Below are positions 5,799-13,383 of a stretch of 13,619 nt of DNA, piece by piece. The position numbers and the translations under genes are program-made. The DNA is from Clostridium sp. UBA6758. Its GTDB lineage: Bacteria; Bacillota; Clostridia; Clostridiales; Clostridiaceae. The notes below the pieces were generated by a model. That model searched no databases. It worked only from the letters and a program-made list of their open reading frames with translations, and was not told the origin of the DNA. Location: the NCBI GenBank assembly GCA_002453475.1, contig DKGY01000029.1, positions 26,555 to 40,173 of the forward strand, in the 5' to 3' direction. The stretch's first letter is position 1. Each line of letters opens with the position of its first letter.

Positions 5799-7148
5799 GT
5801 GAAAATAAAATTTATTCTACCTGCTTTAGAAGAGGCAAAAAGTCCATATTGGAGACCTATAAAATATTCACTGTTTCCTCCCTTAGGATTAGCTACTTTA
5901 GCATCATTGTGTGACGGATCAGATGAGATAGAAGTAGTTGATGAGCATATTGAAGAAATAAATTTAAATGATGAACCAGATTTAGTTTGTATTGAAAGCT
6001 ATATAACTAATGCTAATAGAGCTTATGAAATTGCAGATTTTTATAGAAAAAGAGGAATAAAGGTTGCTATTGGTGGAATACATGCAACATCATTACCTAT
6101 TGAGGCCAAGAATCATGCAGATACTGTATTACTTGGGCTTGGAGAAAGAAGTTTTCCGGAGTTTTTAAAGGACTTTAAAGAGGGAAATATTAAGGAGTTT
6201 TATGAGCAGGGGGAAGTTTCATTAGATAATCTGCCGCTGCCAAGAAGAGATTTATTTAAAAAGGAGAAATACTTAGTTCCAAATTCCATGGTATTTTCAA
6301 GAGGGTGTCCTAATAAATGTTCTTTTTGTTATGTTAGTTCATTTTATAAAGGAGGAAAATCTTTTTTTGCATATAAAGTGGACAGGATATTAAAAGAAAT
6401 TGAAAGTATGAAAGGGAGACATTTATATTTTCTTGATGATAATATATTTGCAGATAAAAAGTTATCAAGGCAAGTTTTTAAAGAAATGAGGGGAATGAAT
6501 AGAATTTTCCAAGGTGCAATAACTGTGGATTCTATCCTTCAAGATGATACAATAGATCTTGCATATGAGGCTGGATTAAGGAGTGCTTTTATTGGATTTG
6601 AAAGTATTAATAAACAGAATCTAATTCAAGCAAATAAAGGTTCTAACATAGGAAAAGATTATAGTAAAGCAATAAAGAAACTAGATGAATTAGGAATAAT
6701 GATAAATGGAAGTTTTATTTTTGGACTGGATAGTGATACTTTAGATGTCTTTGATAGAACTACAGAATGGGCTATTAGTAGTGGGATAACTACAGCAACT
6801 AATCATATTCTTACTCCTTATCCTGGCACGAGGATATTTAATAAAATGGATGAAGATAAGAGAATTATTACTAAGGATTGGAGATTATATGATACTAGGC
6901 ATTTAGTATTTAATCACCCTAATATTACAAAAGAAGAAATGGAAAGTGGATATAATAGAGCTTATAAAGATTTTTATAGGTGGAGAAATATATTTAAAGC
7001 ATCAAAGGAACATGAGGAATTTAGAATGAGATTAAAACATTTTACTTATGCAGGAGCATGGAAAAAGTTTGAGCCAGTATGGAACTTTCTAATTAAGAAT
7101 GAACTTCTTTCAAAGAGTAGAGGTACATTAGTGAGAACATTAAAATAG
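5799..7148 (+). CDS. Radical SAM enzyme with N-terminal cobalamin-binding-type domain
   Basis: This encodes 449 residues from a GTG start, with GTGAGG (5784-5789) about 9 bases before it. Residues 1-130 look like a B12-binding Rossmann domain: a first strand KIKFILPAL, then FPPLGLATLASL, VVDEHIEEI and IGGIHATSLPIEA, where GG.HAT..P.EA is typical of this class. The DxHxxG motif is not intact (Asp48-Glu-His50 lacks the Gly), as is common in B12-radical SAM proteins. The iron-sulfur motif is SRGCPNKCSFCY, with Cys170, Cys174 and Cys177 (CxxxCxxC). Further radical SAM barrel marks are YFLDDNIF, AFIGFES and HILTPYPGTRIF. Such enzymes use a 5'-deoxyadenosyl radical or methylcobalamin for methylations, ring changes and other demanding reactions. 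The substrate is not evident. The gene stands alone with its own promoter; it is anaerobe-type chemistry. Confident for class, not for reaction. Confidence 0.88.
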   Translation: MKIKFILPALEEAKSPYWRPIKYSLFPPLGLATLASLCDGSDEIEVVDEHIEEINLNDEPDLVCIESYITNANRAYEIADFYRKRGIKVAIGGIHATSLPIEAKNHADTVLLGLGERSFPEFLKDFKEGNIKEFYEQGEVSLDNLPLPRRDLFKKEKYLVPNSMVFSRGCPNKCSFCYVSSFYKGGKSFFAYKVDRILKEIESMKGRHLYFLDDNIFADKKLSRQVFKEMRGMNRIFQGAITVDSILQDDTIDLAYEAGLRSAFIGFESINKQNLIQANKGSNIGKDYSKAIKKLDELGIMINGSFIFGLDSDTLDVFDRTTEWAISSGITTATNHILTPYPGTRIFNKMDEDKRIITKDWRLYDTRHLVFNHPNITKEEMESGYNRAYKDFYRWRNIFKASKEHEEFRMRLKHFTYAGAWKKFEPVWNFLIKNELLSKSRGTLVRTLK

Positions 7149-7258
7149 AGAAAAGTTCGCTAATAAAAACCTTCAAATGGTTCCGAAGAATGGGTATGAT
7201 TTGTTGAATAAATCTTTAGAGAGATATATAACTAAATAAAGGTTAAAGATGCTATAAA

Positions 7259-7287
7259 TTGACCGTTAAAATGACACACTGTATAAT
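7259..7287 (+). promoter_or_regulatory. Near-consensus sigma-A promoter of the cysteine-rich protein gene
   Basis: TTGACC (7259-7264), a 17-base spacer and a perfect TATAAT (7282-7287). It is one of the closest to consensus in the window. Confidence 0.85.
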
Positions 7288-7305
7288 AAAAAGTATAAGA
7301 TAAAA

Positions 7306-7326
7306 AGTGTAAAAAAACTTTACACT
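7306..7326 (+). repeat. Perfect inverted repeat in the 5' leader of the cysteine-rich protein gene
   Basis: AGTGTAAA (7306-7313) and TTTACACT (7319-7326) flank AAAAC. It begins about 12 bases after the expected transcription start, where a repressor operator or an mRNA 5' hairpin would act. No T tract follows, so it is not a terminator. Confidence 0.6.
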
Positions 7327-7352
7327 AACGATAAAGGGTAGGGGGAGAAAAG

Positions 7353-7646
7353 ATGATAGATAAATATTGGGAAGGTAAGCATTATGCTTTTCATCAAAAT
7401 AAGGAATGTGAATATTTCCCTTGTCACAAAACTAATAAACCTGAGGAATTTAATTGCCTATTTTGTTATTGCCCACTTTACGCACTAGCTGATAAATGTG
7501 GAGGTAATTTCAAAATTACTGAAGACGGAATAAAAGACTGTAGTGAATGTATGGTTCCACATGTTAAAGACAACTATGGCCTTATAAATAGTAAGTATGG
7601 TGAAATTGGTAAATTAGTAAAAGAGCAATTAGAAAAAAGCAAATAA
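7353..7646 (+). CDS. Small cysteine-rich, probably metal-binding protein
   Basis: This encodes 97 residues; GGGGGAG (7340-7346) lies 6 bases before the ATG. It has eight cysteines (19, 24, 35, 38, 40, 49, 63, 66) with His10, His14, His25 and His70, in the blocks CEYFPCH, FNCLFCYCPLY, CGGNF and KDCSECMVPH. This layout matches the short 'cysteine-rich small domain' (zf-like) proteins of anaerobic bacteria and archaea, which probably bind zinc or iron. Their role is unknown; some relatives occur near or fused to cobalamin-related proteins. The last 25 residues are a charged helix without cysteine. It is cytoplasmic, with no signal peptide. It has its own strong promoter with an inverted repeat just downstream, so it is separate from the radical SAM gene before it, although a functional link is possible. 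A bidirectional terminator follows. Confidence 0.82.
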   Translation: MIDKYWEGKHYAFHQNKECEYFPCHKTNKPEEFNCLFCYCPLYALADKCGGNFKITEDGIKDCSECMVPHVKDNYGLINSKYGEIGKLVKEQLEKSK

Positions 7647-7655
7647 GAAGATAAT

Positions 7656-7707
7656 AAAGAAGCTAAAAAGCTAGATACTAAGTCATATCTAGCTTTTTAG
7701 CTTCTTT
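7656..7707. terminator. Bidirectional terminator between convergent genes
   Basis: Arms 7656-7677 and 7686-7707 are perfect complements over 22 bases with an 8-base loop (CTAAGTCA). The stem contains AAGCTAAAAAGCT and its complement. It lies between the + strand cysteine-rich gene and the - strand TetR gene and can serve both. Confidence 0.85.
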
Positions 7708-7725
7708 GTTTAGTTATTTATAATA

Positions 7726-8277
7726 TTAAGGGCCAAAAGAGATAATATTATTTATAATGTTAACTATTTCTTTGGGAGACTCCTTTAAATCATTTTCTAG
7801 CCATGTTTGAACAACTGAAACTACTCCTCCTACAGAGTATTTTATAAAATAATCTAAAAATGCATCATCCACTTTTGAACTGCTAACTAGCTTATCAATT
7901 TTAGATTTACTTGCTACGTAAATAATACGGTCCATAATGTCGTTTTCCATTTGTTTACTGAATAATATCTTGCATAATTCTTTATTTTCTTGAATTAATT
8001 CAAGGGCTTTAAGTAATAAAACATCTTTATAATCTTCAGCTGGGGTTTCTTCAATATATTCTGAGATTTGATTAAATAATTCATCTTCTAGTGATTTAAG
8101 TAGGTGATAGGTATCTTTATAATGGGTGTAAAAAGTTCCTCTATTAATATCTGATTTTTTGCAGATATCAGTAACAGTAATTTCATGAATTTTATTATGC
8201 TGAAGCAAATCAATTAAACTTTCTTTTATTATTTTTTTAGTATATAAAATTCTTCTATTTCCTTTAACTCCTGCCAT
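7726..8277 (-). CDS. TetR/AcrR family regulator of the divergent ABC transporter
   Basis: This encodes 183 residues, a normal TetR size. AAAAGGATGAG precedes the ATG on the minus strand. Residues of about 10-57 form the TetR DNA-binding domain: YTKKIIKESLIDLLQ, ITVTDICKKSDI and the recognition helix NRGTFYTHYKD. The rest (about 60-183) is the helical ligand and dimer domain, close in style to TetR_C_7/8-type members (for example LLKSLEDELFNQI, VGGVVSVVQTWL). The ligand is unknown. It is divergent from an ABC ATPase and permease with 240 bases between. Its own promoter (8312-8339) overlaps two copies of a 15-base repeat, which suggests autoregulation. It probably represses the transporter until an exported compound binds. 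Confidence 0.9.
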   Translation of the reverse strand: MAGVKGNRRILYTKKIIKESLIDLLQHNKIHEITVTDICKKSDINRGTFYTHYKDTYHLLKSLEDELFNQISEYIEETPAEDYKDVLLLKALELIQENKELCKILFSKQMENDIMDRIIYVASKSKIDKLVSSSKVDDAFLDYFIKYSVGGVVSVVQTWLENDLKESPKEIVNIINNIISFGP

Positions 8278-8295
8278 TTAACTCATCCTTTTGAA

Positions 8296-8331
8296 ATATT
8301 TACTAAAATATTTAATATATTTACTAAAATA
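8296..8331 (-). promoter_or_regulatory. tetR promoter overlapped by two operator-like repeats
   Basis: ATATTTACTAAAATA occurs at 8296-8310 and again at 8317-8331, spaced 21 bases (two helical turns). Each copy is a near-palindrome, ATATTT-ACTA-AAATA(T/A). On the minus strand a -35 TTGAAA (8334-8339) and -10 TATTAA (8312-8317) are 16 bases apart. One copy fills the spacer and the other covers the start region, fitting autorepression by the TetR protein. Confidence 0.55.
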
Positions 8332-8373
8332 ATTTTCAAGCATATGTTATTAAATAAACAAAACTCACAGAAA

Positions 8374-8389
8374 TGTATATTTAATGACA
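8374..8389 (+). repeat. Upstream copy of a 16-base repeat flanking the ABC transporter promoter
   Basis: TGTATATTTAATGACA; it differs from the copy at 8465-8480 at one base. It ends 19 bases before the -35 box. The ends form a TGT...ACA inverted pair, as in many operators. Confidence 0.6.
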
Positions 8390-8408
8390 CTATGAAAATA
8401 TGTGATTA

Positions 8409-8437
8409 TTGTAACTAATTGATATTTTATTTATACT
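8409..8437 (+). promoter_or_regulatory. Promoter of the ABC transporter operon
   Basis: TTGTAA (8409-8414) and TATACT (8432-8437) are 17 bases apart. Transcription should start near 8444. A 16-base repeat lies on each side. Confidence 0.6.
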
Positions 8438-8464
8438 TAGAATTATAGCATTAACTAAACAAGG

Positions 8465-8480
8465 TGTCTATTTAATGACA
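8465..8480 (+). repeat. Downstream copy of the 16-base repeat
   Basis: TGTCTATTTAATGACA; here the TGTC/GACA ends are a perfect inverted pair. It lies about 20 bases after the expected transcription start, a classic repressor site, and 91 bases from the upstream copy. Confidence 0.6.
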
Positions 8481-8517
8481 TTGAGTATTTAAGGTAGTAT
8501 AGATTAGGGAGGTCAAG

Positions 8518-9219
8518 ATGTCATACATAGAGATAAAAGATGAATATAAAAGATACAAGGTTGGAGAAACTACCATTGCAGCAAATAATGGTATTAATTT
8601 TTCAATAGAAAAGGGAGAGTTTACTATTATTCTAGGGCCAAGTGGTGCTGGTAAAACAACTGTGCTCAATATACTTGGAGGAATGGATACTTGTGATGAA
8701 GGTGAGATAATTATTGATAACGTTGATATATCTAAGTTTAACAAGAGACAGCTTACGAAATATAGAAGACATGATGTGGGGTTCGTATTCCAGTTTTATA
8801 ATTTAGTTCAAAATTTAACTGCAAAAGAAAATGTGGAATTGGCTACACAAATTTCAAAAGATGCTTTAGATGTTGATAAAACTCTTGAGTTAGTTGGACT
8901 TGGCCATAGAAAAAGTAATTTTCCATCTCAATTATCAGGAGGAGAACAGCAAAGAGTGTCTATAGCTAGAGCTATAGCTAAAAATCCTAAATTGCTTCTA
9001 TGTGATGAGCCAACTGGTGCCCTTGACTATAAAACAGGAAAGCAAATTTTAAAGACATTGCAAGATACATGCAAAAATACAGGGACAACAGTAATTGTTA
9101 TAACCCATAATTCAGCTCTTGCACCAATTGCAAATAGAGTTATAAAAATTAAGGATGCAAAGGTTACAAGTATTGAAGTAAATAAAAATCCTGTTTCAGT
9201 GGAAGCTATAGAGTGGTAG
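8518..9219 (+). CDS. ABC transporter ATPase, MacB/LolD-like
   Basis: This encodes 233 residues; GGGAGG lies 7 bases before the ATG. Walker A is GPSGAGKTT (40-48), the Q-loop Gln92 lies in FVFQFYNLV, the signature is LSGGEQQR (139-146), Walker [13 protein letters not shown] (159-170) and the switch His197 in ITHNSA. The 'DEPTGALD' and 'GGEQQR' forms are characteristic of the ATPases that partner FtsX-type permeases (MacB, LolD, BceA). It drives the membrane protein encoded 10 bases downstream. The short spacing means the two genes form one operon under the promoter at 8409-8437, probably repressed by the divergent TetR protein. Confidence 0.93.
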   Translation: MSYIEIKDEYKRYKVGETTIAANNGINFSIEKGEFTIILGPSGAGKTTVLNILGGMDTCDEGEIIIDNVDISKFNKRQLTKYRRHDVGFVFQFYNLVQNLTAKENVELATQISKDALDVDKTLELVGLGHRKSNFPSQLSGGEQQRVSIARAIAKNPKLLLCDEPTGALDYKTGKQILKTLQDTCKNTGTTVIVITHNSALAPIANRVIKIKDAKVTSIEVNKNPVSVEAIEW

Positions 9220-9229
9220 AGGGTAAAAG

Positions 9230-12200
9230 ATGAAAAATAGAGCATATAGAAAATCAATAACAAGAGAAATATTATCTTCAAAAGCAAGGTTTATTTCTAT
9301 ATTAGCTATAATATTTTTAGGAGTTGCCTTTTACTCTGGGATTAAATCAAGTGGACCAGACTTAAAAAAGTCCATAAATGAATTTTTTAGAAAGCAAAAT
9401 TTAATGGATAGCAAGATAGTCTCTAGTATAGGTCTTAATGATAATGATTTAAAGTTACTTGAAAATAACGATAAAATTCTAAATTACTATGTAGCACATA
9501 GTGTAGATGTAAATTTAACTAATATAAATAGTGTTGTTAAGTTTATGGAATATAATCCAAATGACTCTACTAATATAAATAAGCTTATTGTTACAGAAGG
9601 TAGATTGCCTGAAAATAGTGGAGAGATATCTTTAGATGAAAATGCTTTAAAGGAAAATAAAGATCTAAAAATAGGTGATGATTACACCATAGAATCTGAT
9701 GAAGACTTAGATGAGTATTTTAATAAGAAAACTTTTAAGATTATTGGATTTGTACAAAGTCCTATGTATATAGAAAATATATCTAGAGGAACAACTACTG
9801 TTGGAAAAGGAAGTGTAGACTACTTTGCAATATTAAATAGTACTGACATATCAATGGATGTATATACTGAAATATATGTACGATTTAAAAATGTAGCTGG
9901 TCTTGGTGCGTATAGTGATGAGTATAAAGAAAGAATGGAAGAAAATAATAAATATCTTGAAAGTTTATACTTAAATAGACCTATAGAAAGAATTGAAGAA
10001 GTAAAATTAGAGGCACAAAAAGAGTTTGATAAAGCTTATAAAGAGATAGAAGATGGTGAAAGAAAGCTTGAAGATGCTCAAAAAGAAATAGATGATGGTA
10101 AGATCCAACTTCTTCATGGTAAAAAGCAATATGAAGAGTTTATCAAAAAGTATCAGCAAGAAATTAAAGATGGTGAATTGCAATTAACAGAAAGTGAAAA
10201 GCAGTTAGATAATGGACAAAAGGAACTTAACAATCAAAAAGAGCAATTTTTAGATGGTGAAAAACAACTTCAGTCAGCAAAAATTGAACTTGATAATGCA
10301 AAACAAGGATTTTTAAACCAAGGAATTGATCCTACACAAGGTACAAAAGAGTATGAAAATCAAATAGATAGTTTAGGAATTTTAATTACAACATACAATG
10401 CACTTTCCAATGATATAAAAGAAACAGCAAATAACTTTAAAGACGGTGACAAAATTCCAAATGGAAAAATTCAGTATTGGAAAGGTATTATATCTAACCC
10501 TGCTTTAGGATTAAATGAATTAAGTGATTTAGTAAATAGCTTAGAAAAAGACCCAGCAAATATTTCTTTAGCACTTAATATCTCAAAAGGTGTAGAAAGT
10601 GCTAGTAAAAATGCAGGTGAAAATAAATCTAAGATAGAAACCTTAGTAGCTGGAATAACTCAGTATCAACAAGGTGTAACAGCCTATGAAGAGCAAGTTA
10701 AAGGATTTAATGAAGGAAAGACACAACTTGAAGCAGCTCAAAAGCAATTAAATAAAGGCAAAGAAGAACTTATAAAAGGTAAAAAAGAGCTTGAGGAAGG
10801 TAAAAAACAAGGTCAGTTAGAACTTGATAAGGCTAAGAAAGAGCTTGATGATTCAGAGAGAAAACTTCTTGATGGAGAAAAAGAAATTAAGGAAAATAGA
10901 GAAAAACTAATAGATGGACGAAAAGAGATAGATAAAGAAAAAGAAAAATTAAATGATTTAGATGATAGTAAATATTATTTTTTTGATAGAAATGATAATC
11001 CTGGTTACTCAACTTACAAAGGTTCAATTGACAGCTTAGATAAAATAGCTTCAGTATTTCCTGTGTTTTTCTTCCTAGTTGCAGCACTTATATGCTTAAC
11101 TACAATGACTAGAATGGTAGAGGAAAATAGAATAGAAATAGGAACACTAAAGGCTTTAGGATATAAAGATTTAGAAATAGCTAGGAAATTCGTAGTTTAC
11201 GCAGCATTAGCTAGTATTGCAGGAAGTGTAATTGGTATATTAGTTGGAAGCAGTATACTTCCTTACATAATTAGTAAAGCCTATTCATCTACATTTACTT
11301 TACCAGATGTTAAAATACACTATTATCCATCCTATATAATTCAATCTTTAGTAGCTTCAATATTTTGTACAGTAGGAGCAGCATTAATTGTATTAAAAGA
11401 AGAATTAAGAGAAAATCCTTCTAATTTAATGAGAACCAAAGCTCCAAAGCTTGGTAAAAAGATATTGTTAGAAAGAATTACTCCTTTATGGGAAAGATTA
11501 AACTTCAATCAAAAGGTTACATTTAGAAATCTTTTTAGATATAAGCAAAGGATGTTAATGACAATACTTGGTATATCAGGATGTATGGCTATGCTTGTTG
11601 CAGGGATGGCTCTTGAAAAATCTAATTCTTCAGTTATGGATATTCAATTTGGTAAATTATTAAAGTATGATGCTATGGTAGTATTTAATGATAATAATAC
11701 TGAAAAAGAAGATGAAGAATATAATGAGTGTTTGAATAACTTAAAGGGATATGAAAGTAGCTTAAATATTCATCAAGATTCAGTTACTTTTAGTAAAGAA
11801 GGTGTAAGCAAGCAAACTGCTACTATGTATGTACCAGAAAATACAGATGAGTTAAGCAAATATATATTACTAAATGATAGAGAAAGCGGTACTGAGTACA
11901 AGCTATCTGATAATGGAGTAATTATAAATGAAAAACTTGCAAAAGTTTTAGATGCATCTGTAGGTGATGATGTAACTGTAACAGATTCAGATAATAATTC
12001 TCATAAAGTTAGGGTAGATAACATAGTAGAAAATTACGCTGGACATTATATATATTTATCACCATCGTACTATAAAGAGATATTTAAAAGTGAGCCAACA
12101 TATAATGCACAACTATTAAAGTTAAATTCAAATAGAGAAGATGATAATAAAATATCCACTACTCTTATGGAGAATGATAAAGTAGTAAATGTTACCCTTG

Positions 12201-12637
12201 CTTCAAAGTTAAGAAGTTTAAGCGAATCTGCTGATTTAGGATTAGTTATGATAGTAATAATAGTGGCTTCAGGAAGTTTAGCATTTGTTGTACTATATAA
12301 TTTAATAAATATAAATGTATCTGAACGTATAAGAGAGATATCTACAATAAAGGTGCTAGGTTTTTATGATAATGAAGTAGCAATGTATATATTTAGAGAA
12401 AACATAATACTAACAATACTAGGAATACTTTTAGGCTCATTTATGGGGAAAATATTATATGTATTTTTAGTGAGCACAGCAGAAATGGATAATATGATGA
12501 TGATACCAACTGTAGATATTAGTAGTTACGTAATCTCTGGCTTAATTACAATGTTTTTTGCCATAGTAGTTATGATAATGATGCATATAAAATTAAAAAA
12601 TGTAAATATGATTGATGCACTAAAATCTGTAGAGTAA
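9230..12637 (+). CDS. Large FtsX-type ABC permease with extracellular coiled coil
   Basis: This encodes 1135 residues. A weak GAGGGT lies 7-8 bases before the ATG, so translation may be coupled to the ATPase gene. A first membrane segment (about 18-36, ISILAIIFLGVAFYSG) is followed by a long outside domain. Residues of about 258-370 and 490-577 are heptad-rich, with repeated phrases such as DGERKLEDAQKEIDDGK and KGKEELIKGKKELEEGKK. A non-repeat part at about 370-490 lies between them. The first FtsX core starts near 605 (VFPVFFFLVAALICL, then RIEIGTLKALGY), with three membrane segments. A second outside domain lies at about 800-995. The second FtsX core is near 1005-1130 (REISTIKVLGFYDNEV). 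The plan is that of double-FtsX permeases that extract or sense molecules at the outer face by coupling ATP use to periplasm-side or extracellular movement. The substrate is unknown; drug, lipid or peptide export is plausible. Confidence 0.9.
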   Translation: MKNRAYRKSITREILSSKARFISILAIIFLGVAFYSGIKSSGPDLKKSINEFFRKQNLMDSKIVSSIGLNDNDLKLLENNDKILNYYVAHSVDVNLTNINSVVKFMEYNPNDSTNINKLIVTEGRLPENSGEISLDENALKENKDLKIGDDYTIESDEDLDEYFNKKTFKIIGFVQSPMYIENISRGTTTVGKGSVDYFAILNSTDISMDVYTEIYVRFKNVAGLGAYSDEYKERMEENNKYLESLYLNRPIERIEEVKLEAQKEFDKAYKEIEDGERKLEDAQKEIDDGKIQLLHGKKQYEEFIKKYQQEIKDGELQLTESEKQLDNGQKELNNQKEQFLDGEKQLQSAKIELDNAKQGFLNQGIDPTQGTKEYENQIDSLGILITTYNALSNDIKETANNFKDGDKIPNGKIQYWKGIISNPALGLNELSDLVNSLEKDPANISLALNISKGVESASKNAGENKSKIETLVAGITQYQQGVTAYEEQVKGFNEGKTQLEAAQKQLNKGKEELIKGKKELEEGKKQGQLELDKAKKELDDSERKLLDGEKEIKENREKLIDGRKEIDKEKEKLNDLDDSKYYFFDRNDNPGYSTYKGSIDSLDKIASVFPVFFFLVAALICLTTMTRMVEENRIEIGTLKALGYKDLEIARKFVVYAALASIAGSVIGILVGSSILPYIISKAYSSTFTLPDVKIHYYPSYIIQSLVASIFCTVGAALIVLKEELRENPSNLMRTKAPKLGKKILLERITPLWERLNFNQKVTFRNLFRYKQRMLMTILGISGCMAMLVAGMALEKSNSSVMDIQFGKLLKYDAMVVFNDNNTEKEDEEYNECLNNLKGYESSLNIHQDSVTFSKEGVSKQTATMYVPENTDELSKYILLNDRESGTEYKLSDNGVIINEKLAKVLDASVGDDVTVTDSDNNSHKVRVDNIVENYAGHYIYLSPSYYKEIFKSEPTYNAQLLKLNSNREDDNKISTTLMENDKVVNVTLASKLRSLSESADLGLVMIVIIVASGSLAFVVLYNLININVSERIREISTIKVLGFYDNEVAMYIFRENIILTILGILLGSFMGKILYVFLVSTAEMDNMMMIPTVDISSYVISGLITMFFAIVVMIMMHIKLKNVNMIDALKSVE

Positions 12638-12682
12638 AATTTAAATTGTAGGTATGATTGTTGCGAATCGCCTCCACCATGA

Positions 12683-12720
12683 AATCCACGACAATACTAA
12701 GTGTTGTCGTGGGTTATTTT
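12683..12720 (+). terminator. Terminator of the ABC transporter operon
   Basis: Arms 12683-12697 and 12701-12715 pair over 15 positions, with G-T pairs, around a TAA loop (core CCACGACAA/TTGTCGTGG). The tail TTATTTTAG is a modest T tract. The arms are markedly richer in G/C than the surroundings. Confidence 0.75.
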
Positions 12721-12798
12721 AGTTTATAGAAATTTAGAGAAAGGCTCGATATTTATAACACTACAAAAAGAGTGTATTAAAAAGCAGCATATATATTT

Positions 12799-13170
12799 TT
12801 ATTTATTAAGTCCTTCTTCTAGATATTCAGCTCCAAACGTATGCATCATTTCTAAAATAGGGATTAGTTTTTTACCAGTATCTGTTAAGCTGTACTCGAC
12901 TTTAGGGGGTACAATAGGATAGACTTTTCTATTGATAATATTATCTTCCTCCAAGCTTTTTAACTGCCTTGAAAGTACTTTTTGAGAAACGTTAGGCAAT
13001 TTTCTTTGAATATCACTGAATCTAAGTTCACTATAACCTAAGTACCACATAATTAATATTTTCCACTTTCCAGAGACTATATCTTGAACTAAAACCATTG
13101 GACACTTTTCATATTTAGCGCATTTTTCTTTCATATAGCATTCTTCATGCCTGTCTGATATTTCAATCAT
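12799..13170 (-). CDS. HxlR family redox/electrophile-type regulator
   Basis: This encodes 123 residues from the ATG at 13168-13170. GAGAGGTG lies 7 bases before it on the minus strand. The open frame extends 42 codons upstream, but that stretch runs through the operator-like repeat and lacks family features. The winged helix is typical of HxlR: CPMVLVQDIVSGKWKILIMWYL, RFSDIQRKLPNVSQKVLSRQL (recognition helix) and the wing NRKVYPIVPPKVEYSLT with the terminal TDTGKKLIPIL. Cys11, Cys17 and Cys23 lie in the N-terminus; Cys23, just before Pro, matches the conserved sensing cysteine of YodB/HypR-type members, which react with quinones, diamide or aldehydes. The two extra cysteines could form disulfides. 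It is divergent from an azoreductase-like gene, as YodB relatives are in Bacillus. A 12-base inverted repeat lies just upstream of its start. Confidence 0.9.
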   Translation of the reverse strand: MIEISDRHEECYMKEKCAKYEKCPMVLVQDIVSGKWKILIMWYLGYSELRFSDIQRKLPNVSQKVLSRQLKSLEEDNIINRKVYPIVPPKVEYSLTDTGKKLIPILEMMHTFGAEYLEEGLNK

Positions 13171-13196
13171 TTTAACACCTCTCAATTGCATTAGTG

Positions 13197-13225
13197 ACTT
13201 TTTTGTCACTGTATGACAAAAAAGT
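13197..13225. promoter_or_regulatory. Operator-like inverted repeat between hxlR-type gene and azoreductase gene
   Basis: ACTTTTTTGTCA (13197-13208) and TGACAAAAAAGT (13214-13225) are perfect complements with a CTGTA spacer. The left arm is also part of GTGAC-TTTTTT-GTCAC (13194-13209). It lies 27 bases upstream of the regulator's start codon, where it would block its own transcription. It could also act on the divergent gene, although it is 160 bases from that start. Confidence 0.6.
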
Positions 13226-13383
13226 GCCTTATTGATAAAAGAGTATTTTATTATTATCATAGTATCATAGAAAATTAATTTTAGGTAGCTATCCAAGATA
13301 AGTGAACTTGTGTATATTTAGATAAATGATAAGAGTATCAATAGTTTAGATAATAAAATGAATTTAAAGTGAGGTAAATAAAT

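Noticed and set aside
12701..12922. Plus-strand frame overlapping the HxlR gene
   Set aside because: It starts inside a terminator arm and overlaps the clear minus-strand gene; the translation has no protein-like features.
13171..13296. N-terminal extension of the HxlR protein
   Set aside because: It would cross the inverted repeat at 13197-13225 and has no family features; the ATG at 13168-13170 has GAGAGGTG before it.
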